Of a stretch of 64,000 nt of DNA, positions 35,850 through 45,444 are shown in pieces. This stretch comes from Emticicia sp965283955 (lineage in GTDB: Bacteria; Bacteroidota; Bacteroidia; Cytophagales; Spirosomataceae). The position numbers and the translations under genes were made by a program. Below the pieces are notes generated by a model that saw nothing but the letters and a program-made list of their open reading frames with translations, made no database searches and had not been told where the DNA came from. The stretch is taken from NCBI GenBank assembly GCA_965283955.1, contig CBDIQW010000001.1, positions 1 through 64,000 on the forward strand, given 5' to 3'. Each line of letters starts with the position of its first letter. The stretch's first letter is position 1.

Positions 35850-36815
35850 ATGATAATTGTAACAGGTGCAGCCGGTTTTATCGGAAGTTGCTTGATTCAG
35901 CGTTTGAATCAGGATAACTTTAATTTCATAATTGCCGTTGATGATTTTTCAAATGAAGAAAAAATGAAAAATTTGGAAGGCAAGAAAATTCAAGAGTTTG
36001 TACATCGAGACAATTTCTTTGAATGGTTAGAAAAAAACCAAGCTGAGGTTGAATTCTGTTTTCATATTGGAGCAAGAACCGATACTACCGAATTTGACAC
36101 TGAAATCTTTGACCGCCTGAATCTCAATTATTCAAAACGTATTTGGAATAAATGTCATGAATTTCAAATTCCGTTGGTATATGCCTCATCAGCAGCCACT
36201 TACGGAGCTGGCGAATTGGGTTATGACGATAACGAACTCGTGATTCCACAATTAAAGCCGCTGAATCCATATGGTGATTCTAAAAATGACTTCGATAAAT
36301 GGGCTTTACAACAAAAAAATGCTCCTTTCTTTTGGGCTGGCTTGAAATTCTTTAATGTGTATGGTCCGAACGAATTTCACAAAGGACGCATGGCTTCGGT
36401 GATTTTCCATTCTTTCAATAATATCAACAAAAACGGCAACATCAAACTTTTCAAATCGCACCGCCCTGACTTCAAAGATGGCGAACAAATGCGTGACTTT
36501 ATTTACGTGAAAGATTTGGTTGATGTGTGTATTTTCTTGATGCACTCACGCCGAAATTCGGGCATTTATAATTTAGGTACAGGCATCGCCCGCACTTTCC
36601 TCGACTTGGCAAAAGCTACATTTGCGGCACTCAATCTTGAGCCAAATATTGATTTTATTGATACTCCGATTGATATTCGAGATAAATATCAATATTATAC
36701 ACAGGCCAATATGAGTAAACTTCGCATGATAGGTTACAAAAAACCATTCACAAGCCTCGAAGATGCAGTGAAGGATTATGTTACAAATTATTTGGTTGGC
36801 AAAAAATATCTTTAA
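35850..36815 (+). CDS. hldD: ADP-glyceromanno-heptose 6-epimerase
   Basis: 321-residue extended SDR. The NAD(P)-binding motif is GAAGFIGS (residues 6-13), the substrate loop HIGARTDTTEFD, and the catalytic YGDSK carries the Tyr/Lys pair. FFNVYGPNEFHKGRMASVI is diagnostic of HldD/RfaD. The enzyme makes ADP-L-glycero-D-manno-heptose for the LPS core. Other heptose genes are not adjacent. Confidence 0.92.
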   Translation: MIIVTGAAGFIGSCLIQRLNQDNFNFIIAVDDFSNEEKMKNLEGKKIQEFVHRDNFFEWLEKNQAEVEFCFHIGARTDTTEFDTEIFDRLNLNYSKRIWNKCHEFQIPLVYASSAATYGAGELGYDDNELVIPQLKPLNPYGDSKNDFDKWALQQKNAPFFWAGLKFFNVYGPNEFHKGRMASVIFHSFNNINKNGNIKLFKSHRPDFKDGEQMRDFIYVKDLVDVCIFLMHSRRNSGIYNLGTGIARTFLDLAKATFAALNLEPNIDFIDTPIDIRDKYQYYTQANMSKLRMIGYKKPFTSLEDAVKDYVTNYLVGKKYL

Positions 36816-36929
36816 AAATCTGCCTTTTTCTTACTAATTTTGTTTTTTGTATGACAAGATTCAAACTTGTCTGTTCAAAGATTGTTATTGTTAAATCAAA
36901 CGGTTTACAAATCCGTCTCACATATTTGA

Positions 36930-38717
36930 ATGAAAAATATTCGTAATTTTTGCATCATTGCACACATCGACCACGGTAAAAGTACACTTGCCGACCGTCT
37001 ATTACAATTTACAGGAACAGTTTCGGGAAGAGATATGCAAGCCCAAGTGCTTGATGATATGGATTTAGAGCGTGAACGTGGAATTACCATCAAGAGTCAC
37101 GCAATCCAGATGAATTATAAGTTTGAAGGCGAAGAATACGTCTTGAACTTGATTGACACCCCTGGCCACGTTGACTTTAGTTATGAAGTTTCTCGTTCGA
37201 TTGCTGCTTGCGAAGGTGCGTTATTGGTGGTTGATGCGGCCCAAGGTATTGAAGCTCAGACAATTAGCAACTTATTTTTAGCATTGGAGCATAACCTCGA
37301 AATCATTCCTGTGTTAAACAAGATAGATTTGCCTGGTGCAATGCCCGAAGAGGTAAAAGACCAAATCGTTGATTTGATTGGATGCGACCGTGACTCAATC
37401 ATTCCGGCGAGTGCTAAAGAAGGCATTGGTATCAATGAAATTTTATCGGCAATTATTCACCGAATTAAGCCTCCAGTTGGTGACCCAAAAGCCGAGCTTC
37501 AAGCTTTGATTTTTGACTCTACTTTCAACTCTTTTAGAGGAATTGAGGTAATTTTCCGAGTAAAAAATGGTAGAATCAATAAGGGTGATAAAGTAAAATT
37601 TGTGGCAACTGGCAAAGAATACTTTGCCGATGAAGTTGGAATTTTGCGATTAACCAAAGAACCTCGTGATTATGTTGATTGCGGTGACGTAGGTTATATT
37701 ATTTCGGGTATTAAAGTTGCCAAAGAAGTAAAAGTTGGTGATACGATTACGAATGCACTTAATCCGACAAAAGAAATGATTAAGGGTTTCCAAGAAGTAA
37801 AACCAATGGTTTTTGCGGGTATTTACCCAGTTGATACTTCGGAGTTTGAAGATTTACGTGATGCCATGGAAAAACTTCAACTCAATGATGCAGCCTTGAT
37901 TTGGGAACCAGAAACTTCGGCCGCTTTGGGTTTTGGTTTCCGTTGCGGATTCTTAGGAATGCTTCACATGGAAATCGTTCAGGAGCGTCTCGAACGTGAA
38001 TTTGATATGACGGTATTAACGACCGTTCCTTCGGTAAAATTCCACGTTGTCAATAAAAAAGATGAAATTACGGAAGTTTCTGCTCCATCAGAAATGCCAG
38101 ACCCTAACGCAATCAACTGGATTGAAGAACCATTCATTAATGCACAAATCATTACAGCCTCTGATTACGTTGGAAATTCAATTATTGGTTTGTGTATGGA
38201 TAAACGTGGTTTACTCAAAAATCAAGTTTATCTCACCGCTACTCGTGTTGAATTAACGTTTGAATTACCACTTTCAGAAGTTGTTTTTGACTTTTTCGAT
38301 AAATTAAAGACAATTTCTCGTGGTTATGCTTCACTTGACTATCATTTGATTGGCTATCGTGAATCAAACTTAGTAAAATTGGATATCCTTTTAAATGGCG
38401 AACCTGTTGATGCACTTTCGGCCATTGTTCACCGTGATAAGGCCTACGAATGGGGCAAAAAATTATGCGAGAAACTGCGTGAATTATTGCCACGCCAGCA
38501 ATTTGATATTGCGATTCAGGCAGCCATTGGAGCAAAAGTAATTTCGAGAGAAACAGTGAAAGCTTTGAGAAAAGACGTTACGGCCAAATGTTATGGTGGT
38601 GATATTTCTCGTAAGCGTAAACTCTTGGAAAAACAAAAGAAAGGTAAAAAACGTATGCGTCAAATTGGAGCCAGTAGAAGTACCGCAAGATGCTTTCATG
38701 GCTATTTTGAAGATTAA
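36930..38717 (+). CDS. lepA: Elongation factor 4 (LepA)
   Basis: 595 residues, intact. Translational GTPase that acts on the ribosome. G1 is AHIDHGKSTL, G2 RGITIKSH, G3 DTPGHVDFSYEV, G4 NKIDLPGA, G5 SAKEGIGI. The LepA-specific C-terminal domain is seen in RKRKLLEKQKKGKKRMRQIG. A strong terminator follows. Confidence 0.97.
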   Translation: MKNIRNFCIIAHIDHGKSTLADRLLQFTGTVSGRDMQAQVLDDMDLERERGITIKSHAIQMNYKFEGEEYVLNLIDTPGHVDFSYEVSRSIAACEGALLVVDAAQGIEAQTISNLFLALEHNLEIIPVLNKIDLPGAMPEEVKDQIVDLIGCDRDSIIPASAKEGIGINEILSAIIHRIKPPVGDPKAELQALIFDSTFNSFRGIEVIFRVKNGRINKGDKVKFVATGKEYFADEVGILRLTKEPRDYVDCGDVGYIISGIKVAKEVKVGDTITNALNPTKEMIKGFQEVKPMVFAGIYPVDTSEFEDLRDAMEKLQLNDAALIWEPETSAALGFGFRCGFLGMLHMEIVQERLEREFDMTVLTTVPSVKFHVVNKKDEITEVSAPSEMPDPNAINWIEEPFINAQIITASDYVGNSIIGLCMDKRGLLKNQVYLTATRVELTFELPLSEVVFDFFDKLKTISRGYASLDYHLIGYRESNLVKLDILLNGEPVDALSAIVHRDKAYEWGKKLCEKLRELLPRQQFDIAIQAAIGAKVISRETVKALRKDVTAKCYGGDISRKRKLLEKQKKGKKRMRQIGASRSTARCFHGYFED

Positions 38718-38742
38718 TAATTAATATCACAAGTATATTTTG

Positions 38743-38775
38743 AAAGCCGTAGAAATTTTTAGTTTCTACGGCTTT
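38743..38775 (+). terminator. Terminator of lepA
   Basis: Perfect 13-base arms 38743-38755 and 38763-38775, 7-base loop, then a T-rich tail. Confidence 0.9.
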
Positions 38776-38868
38776 TGCTTTTTACAGATAAATTCATGCG
38801 AAAAAGATAACTTTTATCCAAAAACTTCTACCTTTACGAGCATATTCAACAACAAAAACCAAATAAAA

Positions 38869-39844
38869 ATGATACCGCAAAAACTCTCAGAATCGTTGTC
38901 TTTGCCAGCGGTTGCCGCACCCATGTTTCTGATTTCGAGTACAGATTTAGTCGTAGAATGCTGTAAAAATGGCGTAGTAGGCACATTTCCTGCTCTAAAT
39001 CAACGCTCAACCGAAGGCTTTGAACAATGGTTAGTTGAAATTGAAAATCGACTCGCTGGCTACACACAACACAACGGAAAGCCAGCTGCTCCGTATGGAG
39101 TTAATCTAATTGTGCATCGGTCAAACCCACGTCTTTATGCCGATGTAGAAATGATTGTGAAACACAAAGTTCCAGTCGTTATCACTTCCCTCGGTGCAGT
39201 TTCTGATATTGTGGATGCTGTACATAGTTATGGAGGTTTGGTTTTTCATGATGTGATTAGCAAACGACACGCCGAAAAAGCTGCCGAAGCGGGTGTGGAT
39301 GGACTAATTTTGGTTTGTGCAGGTGCGGGCGGACATGCAGGAACATTGCACCCCATGGCATTTGTGAATGAAGTTCAGAAGTTTTTTGATAAAACAATTC
39401 TGCTTTCGGGTTGTATCAGTACGGGCAGAGATGTGGCTTCAGCTTTACAAATCGGAGCAGATTTGGCATACATGGGCGACTCGTTTTATTAATACTACCG
39501 AAAGCAAGGCCGATGCCGAATATCAAGAAATGATTATTGAAAGCCATACGGCTGATATTGTTTATACGGCCGCAGTATCAGGTGTAAATGCAAATTTCTT
39601 AAAACCAAGTCTCGAAGCTGCTGGATTAACGCCCGAACTTTGGAGCAAGGCAGGCAAAATAGATTTTGGAAAAGAATTAGATGCCGCACAAGCCGAAGCC
39701 AAAGCTTGGAAAACCATTTGGTCGGCAGGGCAAGGCGTAACTTCGATACATGATGTGCAAAGTACCCAGAGCTTGATAGACAATTTAAAACAAGAATTTC
39801 GTTCTGCTATTGAAGAACAATATCAATTATTACAAAAATATTAA
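38869..39844 (+). CDS. Nitronate monooxygenase family flavoprotein, frame break
   Basis: About 325 residues with one base removed. The 2-nitropropane dioxygenase/NMO fold is recognised from SLPAVAAPMFLISS, the FMN region LVCAGAGGHAGTLHPMAF and LSGCISTGRDVASALQIGAD. The frame breaks near 39477: the first frame runs YMGDSFY and stops, the next reads TRFINTTESKADAEYQ. Removing one G gives the expected YMGTRFINTTES. This break is not in a homopolymer. The start is ATG 38869 (MIPQKLSESL), downstream of the lepA terminator; the open frame from 38740 includes that hairpin and is rejected. Confidence 0.82.
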
Positions 39845-39878
39845 CCTTAAAACCTGTAAGGTTTAGATTCACTTACAA

Positions 39879-40733
39879 ATGAAAACAGCCGAAGAATTAG
39901 TACAACTTTTGAGTCTTGAAAAAATAGAACAAAATATATTTAGAGGAGAAAATTACCAAGCACCGTGGAAGCGAGTTTTTGGTGGGCAGGTACTTGCTCA
40001 ATCGCTTTACGCTGCTTATCAGACAGTTCCCGAAGACCGAGTCCTACACTCAATGCACGGTTATTTTATTCTAACTGGTGATATTTCGATGCCAATTCTC
40101 TATGAAGTTGACCGAATTCGTGATGGTGGAAGTTTCACGACCCGCCGTGTGAATGCCATTCAAAACGGAAAAGCAATTTTTAGTATGATTAGTTCGTACC
40201 AGAGTTCGCAAGAAGGTATTAATCACCAAATTACGATGCCAAATGTTCCTCCACCCGATACATTGGTTTCTGATTTGGTACTAATCGAAGCATTTAAAGA
40301 CAAAGCTCCTGATTTTTACAAAAATTTTTCGCATCCACGCCCGCTTGAATTTCGACCAGTTGAACGAATAAATCCGCTTAAACCTCAGAAGCAACAGCCA
40401 TTCCGCCACGTTTGGATAAAAGCAAATGGAGATTTGCCAAACGACTTGCGTTTACACCAAATCATCTTGGCTTACGCTTCCGACTATAATTTATTGGGAA
40501 CTGCCACCCTCCCTCATTTAGATACAGTTTCATTGAACGATTTATTTTTGGCAAGTCTCGACCACGCCATGTGGTTTCACGAAGATTTCAGAATTGACCA
40601 ATGGCTTCTTTATGCACTCGATAGCCCAAGTGCTTCAAATTCGAGAGGTTTTACTCGTGGGAATTTCTTTACAGAAGATGGAAAATTAGTAGCCTCGGTT
40701 GTGCAAGAAGGATTGATTAGAGTAAAGAAATAA
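39879..40733 (+). CDS. tesB: Acyl-CoA thioesterase II
   Basis: 284 residues with two hot-dog domains. TesB hydrolyses medium- and long-chain acyl-CoA. Visible marks are RVFGGQVLAQSLYAAYQTV and LHSMHGYFILTGD in the first domain, and the second-domain LASLDHAMWFHEDFRIDQW with the catalytic Asp/His context and SRGFTRGNFFTEDGKLVASV. It lies 34 bases after the NMO gene and may be co-transcribed. Confidence 0.93.
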   Translation: MKTAEELVQLLSLEKIEQNIFRGENYQAPWKRVFGGQVLAQSLYAAYQTVPEDRVLHSMHGYFILTGDISMPILYEVDRIRDGGSFTTRRVNAIQNGKAIFSMISSYQSSQEGINHQITMPNVPPPDTLVSDLVLIEAFKDKAPDFYKNFSHPRPLEFRPVERINPLKPQKQQPFRHVWIKANGDLPNDLRLHQIILAYASDYNLLGTATLPHLDTVSLNDLFLASLDHAMWFHEDFRIDQWLLYALDSPSASNSRGFTRGNFFTEDGKLVASVVQEGLIRVKK

Positions 40734-40753
40734 TTGAAAAAGATTAGATGGCT

Positions 40754-40792
40754 GTAAACGCTGGCAGGGTTTTGAACCCTGCCAGCGTTTAC
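40754..40792. repeat. 39-bp palindrome after tesB
   Basis: Perfect 18-base arms 40754-40771 and 40775-40792, 3-base loop. Core aacgctggcagggtt is related to the palindrome inside the S8 gene at 18405-18437. It may serve as the tesB terminator. Confidence 0.85.
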
Positions 40793-40851
40793 AATTTCCA
40801 AACTAATGTCAAAATCATTGAAGAACCTCAAAATTAGGCGAGATTTAGGAA

Positions 40852-42210
40852 ATGCAAAGACGAAAATTCATAAAAAATAGTCTATCTGGAATACCTATTC
40901 TATTAACTGCTCCTACAATTTTAAGTAGTTCGTGTCAAAATGATACTGTAATCCCTACTGACAAAACTGTTATTGTTGTTGGAGCAGGAATTTCAGGACT
41001 TGCTGCTGCGAACAAATTACATGAAAAAGGTTTTAAAGTAACCGTATTGGAGTCACAAGATAAAATTGGCGGCAGATTAAAAACTAACCGAAGTTTAGGA
41101 ATTGCTTTTGATGAAGGTGCGAGCTGGATTCACGGAATTGAAGGAAATCCAATCACCACTTTGGCACAGCAAGCAGGAATGACCTCTGCATTTACTGATG
41201 ATGAAAGTATAAAATCTTATGATATTGGAGGAGTTTTACGCCCCCAAAACGTTTACGCTACTGCCGAAGACGAATTTTACACAATTCTAAATTCCTTAAA
41301 TAAAAAAGGCAATTCTACTCAAAGCTTTGAAACAGTATTCAATAATTTATACTCATCAAAAGCCAAAGACCGCCTTTGGAAATTTCTGCTTTCGGCTTAT
41401 ATAACTTTTGATACTGGAGATTTAGATAAACTTTCTTCACTACTTTATAATGAAGGCGAAGAATATAGTGGCATAGAAAAAATTGCTACTAATGGCTATG
41501 ATACAATCGCCCAATTTTTGGCAAAAGACTTAAATATCTTGCTTAATCAAAGGGTTTCAAAAGTAGATTATATAAATACAAAGGCAAAAATCACCCACAA
41601 CGGAACAGTAACCGAAGCCGATTATGTACTCATAACAGTTCCACTCGGTGTTTTGAAGGCCAATACTATTCAATTTTTACCAGCTCTGTCTTCACCTAAA
41701 CAAACAGCCATTCAGAAAATCGGGATGGGTTGTGTAAATAAATTCCTGCTAACTTGGAATACTGCCTTTTGGGATGACGTTCAGTATATTTCCTATACAC
41801 CCGAAATTAAAGACAAGTTCAACTATTTTGTAAATCTTAAAAAAGTAAATCCAGCTACAAATGCTTTAATGACTTTTGCATACGCCACCTATGCCAGACA
41901 AACCGAAACAATGACTGATGCTCAAGTGATTGACGAAATAATGTCTCATTTAAAAGATATTTACGGGAATAAGATTCCAAATCCAACGAATATGCTCCGA
42001 ACTAAATGGCAAACTAACGAAAATTCTTTTGGTGCATACTCATACACGGCAGTAGGCACAGAAATGAAACATTTCGATGATTTGGCTAAGGAGATTGATA
42101 ATAAAGTTTTTTTTGCAGGCGAACACACCGAAATTGATTATTTCTCAACCGCTCACGGAGCATATCTAAGTGGAATTCGGGAGGCCGATAAAATTATAAA
42201 TTTACAATGA
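40852..42210 (+). CDS. Exported flavin monoamine oxidase
   Basis: 452 residues. The N terminus RRKFIKNSLSGIPILL ends in SSSCQND, a Tat-like signal with a lipobox, so the protein is probably a membrane-attached lipoprotein. The FAD-binding motif is VVVGAGISGLAAANKL and ESQDKIGGRLKT; the C-terminal FAD region is FFAGEHTEIDYFSTAHGAYL. This is the amine oxidase (MAO/polyamine oxidase) family; substrate unknown. It is a single gene. Confidence 0.85.
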   Translation: MQRRKFIKNSLSGIPILLTAPTILSSSCQNDTVIPTDKTVIVVGAGISGLAAANKLHEKGFKVTVLESQDKIGGRLKTNRSLGIAFDEGASWIHGIEGNPITTLAQQAGMTSAFTDDESIKSYDIGGVLRPQNVYATAEDEFYTILNSLNKKGNSTQSFETVFNNLYSSKAKDRLWKFLLSAYITFDTGDLDKLSSLLYNEGEEYSGIEKIATNGYDTIAQFLAKDLNILLNQRVSKVDYINTKAKITHNGTVTEADYVLITVPLGVLKANTIQFLPALSSPKQTAIQKIGMGCVNKFLLTWNTAFWDDVQYISYTPEIKDKFNYFVNLKKVNPATNALMTFAYATYARQTETMTDAQVIDEIMSHLKDIYGNKIPNPTNMLRTKWQTNENSFGAYSYTAVGTEMKHFDDLAKEIDNKVFFAGEHTEIDYFSTAHGAYLSGIREADKIINLQ

Positions 42211-42301
42211 TAAACTAATCGGTAATTAAAGTAATTAACAAGTTACAAGTACCCCCCGCAATTCTCCAATAACTAGTTTACCAATAACAAATCAACCAAC
42301 C

Positions 42302-43372
42302 TCAGCTCATTTCTCCACAAATACTATGCTCCATTCTATATTTTACACGCTCTGGCTCAGTTTCTTGGCCGAGCAAAAACATTAATTTTGTTATGGCAGC
42401 CTCGGTCGTAATATCTGCCCCACTCACTATTCCGATAGATTGTAATTTACTACTTGTCTGATAATGTCCTTGCAAAACTCGCCCCCCATCGCACTGAGAC
42501 ACATTTACAATCACAACTCCACGTTTGGTTGCTTGATGTAATTCATCCAAAAACCACTCCTCCGATGGAGCAGTTCCTGCTCCATAAGTTTCTAAAACAA
42601 CACCTCGAAGTCCTTCTGTACTCAATAAATTATGCACCATTGTCTGATTAATTCCAGGGAAAAGTTTCAAAATCATCACTTGTTCTTCCAATTTTTCGTG
42701 TACAATCAGCGGTAAATCTGGTCGAAATGGCATAATAAACGGAAAATTAAAATCAATCGTTACGCCCACTTCGGCCAAAGCAGGATAATTCTCTGAGCGA
42801 AAAGCATTAAACTGGCTACTTTCTTTTTTCTTGGCTCTATTCCCTCTTAACAGATACGAATTAAAATAAACCGCCACTTCTGGCACAACTGGCCTTCCAT
42901 TGATTTCAGCCGAAGCAATTTCTAAGGCCGTAATCAAATTTTCACGTGCATCTGTGCGGGCAATTCCAATAGGTAACTGAGCTCCAGTCAGAATAACAGG
43001 TTTCGATAAATTTTCGAGTAAAAAACTCAAAGCCGAGGCTGTATATGCCATTGTATCAGTCCCGTGCAAAATCACAAAAGCGTCATATTGCTCAAAATAA
43101 TCTCTTACAATTGCCGCCAACTCAATCCACGTTTCAGGTTTGATGTTTGATGAGTCAATAGGCTTTGGTAAAGTAAGAATCGTCAACTCAAATTCAAGTC
43201 TCTTTAGTTCGGGAACATTTACCAAGATTTGATCAAAATCAAATGGCACGAGTGATTTCGATTTTGTATCGTAAACCATGCCCAAAGTACCACCTGTATA
43301 AATCATTAGGACAGATGCCGAACGATTTTTTTTGTCAGATGAAGTTAAAATTTTAGAAGTTTTGTAAGTCAT
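42302..43372 (-). CDS. ansA: L-asparaginase, type I
   Basis: 356 residues, cytoplasmic (no signal peptide). Catalytic threonines are in IYTGGTLGMV and HGTDTMAYTASALSF; PVILTGAQLPIG and LRGNRAKKKESSQFNAF are family marks. It hydrolyses asparagine to aspartate and ammonia. Length matches AnsA of Bacteroidetes. Its upstream region is divergent to the gene at 43655. Confidence 0.9.
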   Translation of the reverse strand: MTYKTSKILTSSDKKNRSASVLMIYTGGTLGMVYDTKSKSLVPFDFDQILVNVPELKRLEFELTILTLPKPIDSSNIKPETWIELAAIVRDYFEQYDAFVILHGTDTMAYTASALSFLLENLSKPVILTGAQLPIGIARTDARENLITALEIASAEINGRPVVPEVAVYFNSYLLRGNRAKKKESSQFNAFRSENYPALAEVGVTIDFNFPFIMPFRPDLPLIVHEKLEEQVMILKLFPGINQTMVHNLLSTEGLRGVVLETYGAGTAPSEEWFLDELHQATKRGVVIVNVSQCDGGRVLQGHYQTSSKLQSIGIVSGADITTEAAITKLMFLLGQETEPERVKYRMEHSICGEMS

Positions 43373-43575
43373 TTTAATTTTTTTTCAATAAAAAATGAAG
43401 TGTCATTTTAGGCGTTTTTACGAAAAACAATATTTTTTTTCTAAAAACAAGTGAAATCTAAATTCAATTTTCAATAATCAAGTATTTTTTTAAGTACTAA
43501 TACTCAAAAACGAAACCAAATTTTCTATTTTTAAAATTTCAATAATTATACTATTCCAAGAAATCTTTATATTTT

Positions 43576-43609
43576 ATTGAACATTTTTTAGATTTTTTCG
43601 TTATGTTTG
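43576..43609 (+). promoter_or_regulatory. Promoter for the gene at 43655
   Basis: ATTG at 43576-43579 and TATGTTTG at 43602-43609, spacer 22. It is 46 bases upstream of the start. Confidence 0.55.
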
Positions 43610-43654
43610 ATACAAGAACAAAATATTATTCGGAAAAATTAAAATTATAAAGTT

Positions 43655-44041
43655 ATGAATATCCAGCCAACCTTACGCATAGTTAGTGATGATGTCGCAA
43701 TAATTGATTGCTTAGTTGACCACGGTGAAATGTTTAAATCATTTGACACCAACAAAACTACAACTTTCTTAGTAGATGAAGACCTCCACATTGCTTTTTA
43801 CTTTGCTGAATCTCAACTCGAAAACAGATTCATGATGTATATCGTTGACAACTTCACCGAAAATCAAGATTGTATGGAATTGGTTCTCAATCATTTGACA
43901 GAACAAATAAAAAACAATAACCATACTTACATTATGAAACAAGCCAAAAGTAAAGTTTTGGATATGCTTCACATGACCAATACTTTCAGAGCATTGTTTG
44001 GCAAAAATAAGGAAGAGCAAACCAACGAAATGTATTATTAA
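43655..44041 (+). CDS. Hypothetical protein
   Basis: 128 residues, no signal peptide or membrane helix, no recognised domain. Begins MNIQPTLRIVSDDVAIIDCL; the middle is beta-like (HIAFYFAESQLENRFMMYIV) and the C-terminal half helical, ending in a basic, polar tail. A good promoter lies 46 bases upstream, so it is likely expressed. Confidence 0.6.
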   Translation: MNIQPTLRIVSDDVAIIDCLVDHGEMFKSFDTNKTTTFLVDEDLHIAFYFAESQLENRFMMYIVDNFTENQDCMELVLNHLTEQIKNNNHTYIMKQAKSKVLDMLHMTNTFRALFGKNKEEQTNEMYY

Positions 44042-44111
44042 GTAGTATGGTCAACAGTCCACAGAATTTTCCTTTACCATCGACAGTTGACAGTTGACCA
44101 TCGACTAATTT

Positions 44112-44435
44112 TTATTCCATTTCATCAAGAAACATTCGGTAAGCCCTTTTAAGCTCATCAAAAGCCTTCATAGATTGCTGCTGATGGGCTTTTTCTATAC
44201 CCAATAGATAAATTTGTTCGGCTTTTGTATAATCTTCTAACTCAACATATACTGCTGCTGCATGATAGTAAGTTGGCACATAATCAGGGTGTTCGGTCAA
44301 TAACTTTTCGAGGTAAAACTTCGCCTTCTGAATATCCTTATTTATGTATTCCATTGCTATGGCATAAACATTAAAAGGCTCATTTGGTTCTTCCTCTAAA
44401 TACTGAAATAAAATTTTTAGACGTTCTTCTTGCAT
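44112..44435 (-). CDS. Tetratricopeptide repeat protein
   Basis: 107 residues with two to three TPR units, for example FNVYAIAMEYINKDIQKAKF, then YVPTYYHAAAVYVELEDYTK and AEQIYLLGIEKAHQ. A small protein-interaction module in the cytoplasm. Partner unknown. Confidence 0.78.
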   Translation of the reverse strand: MQEERLKILFQYLEEEPNEPFNVYAIAMEYINKDIQKAKFYLEKLLTEHPDYVPTYYHAAAVYVELEDYTKAEQIYLLGIEKAHQQQSMKAFDELKRAYRMFLDEME

Positions 44436-44629
44436 TGAATATATCTTTAATTTAGATTTGCATAATGTTATGCACGCATACTATTATTTACTTATTTCAA
44501 TAAATAATACTATCTTTCTAAGTGCATTGATTATCAGATAGTTTCTTAAAAAATGCTTTTAATTTAACCTCTAAAAGCATTAATCCATCCATAAAAATCC
44601 CCCTTTAGGGGTTAGGGGTTTCAAAAATT

Positions 44630-45364
44630 ATGAAAATATTAGTTTGTATTTCGAGCGTACCCGATACAACCTCAAAAATCTCCTTCACCGACGGAGACAC
44701 AAAACTAAACAAAGCTGGCGTAACTTACATCATCGGCCCTTATGATGATTATGCTTTGGCTCGTGCAGTAGAATTGAAAGAACAATCGGGAGCGACAATT
44801 ACGGTATTAAATGTAGGTGGTGCTGATGCCGAACCACAAATTAGAAAAGCTCTGGCAATTGGTGCAGATGATGCCATCAGAGTTGATGTTGAGCCAACAG
44901 ATTCTTTCTTTGTTGCTGAACAAATTGCAGCGGTTGCTAAAGAAGGAAATTATGATTTGATTTTGATGGGTCGAGAAACAAGTGATTATAACTCAGGAGT
45001 TGTTCATGGAATTGTAGGTGAAATGCTCGGCATTCCTTCATTCTCACCAGTAATGCAGCTCGATGTAAACGGAAACGAAGCAAGTATGACTCGTGAGATT
45101 GAAGGTGGAAAAGAAAAGCTTACGGCCTCTCTCCCACTCGTTTTGGGTTGTCAAGAACCAATCGCTGAATGGAAAATTCCGAATATGCGTGGAATCATGA
45201 CTGCTCGCACAAAACCATTAAAGGTTATTCCAGCGGCAGGTGCGGCTCTTACAACAACCGAAAAATATAGCTTACCTGCTCCAAAAGGTGCTTGTAAAAT
45301 GATACCTGCTGAAGAAGCTGAAAAATTAATCGAATTATTAAAAACAGAAGCGAAAGTGCTTTAA
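44630..45364 (+). CDS. etfB: Electron transfer flavoprotein beta subunit
   Basis: 244 residues. EtfB binds AMP in the EtfAB flavodimer that carries electrons from acyl-CoA dehydrogenases to the quinone pool. Marks: KILVCISSVPDTTSKISF, GPYDDYALARAVELKEQ, DLILMGRETSDYNSG. Upstream 44436-44629 contains no gene; it holds a C/G-rich inverted motif (ccccctttagggg) found often between Bacteroidetes genes. etfA follows after 80 bases. Confidence 0.94.
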   Translation: MKILVCISSVPDTTSKISFTDGDTKLNKAGVTYIIGPYDDYALARAVELKEQSGATITVLNVGGADAEPQIRKALAIGADDAIRVDVEPTDSFFVAEQIAAVAKEGNYDLILMGRETSDYNSGVVHGIVGEMLGIPSFSPVMQLDVNGNEASMTREIEGGKEKLTASLPLVLGCQEPIAEWKIPNMRGIMTARTKPLKVIPAAGAALTTTEKYSLPAPKGACKMIPAEEAEKLIELLKTEAKVL

Positions 45365-45369
45365 TAATG

Positions 45370-45396
45370 ACGATTTACGAATTACGATTTACGAAT
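45370..45396. repeat. Short tandem repeat in the etfB-etfA spacer
   Basis: A 14-base unit (acgatttacgaatt) repeated nearly twice. It is of the low-complexity type common between genes in this phylum. Confidence 0.6.
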
Positions 45397-45444
45397 ATTT
45401 AATTTTCGTAAGTTTTAATCGTAGATCAAAAATCGAAAATCAAA

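Noticed and set aside
36853..36871. Small hairpin (gacaag/cttgtc) upstream of lepA
   Set aside because: Only 6 bp with no U-run; too weak to call a terminator.
38740..38868. Longer N terminus for the nitronate monooxygenase
   Set aside because: It would include the lepA terminator hairpin; family sequence starts at 38869.
44596..44620. C/G-rich inverted motif upstream of etfB as an operator
   Set aside because: The same kind of ccccctttagggg string is common between Bacteroidetes genes; no specific support for regulation.
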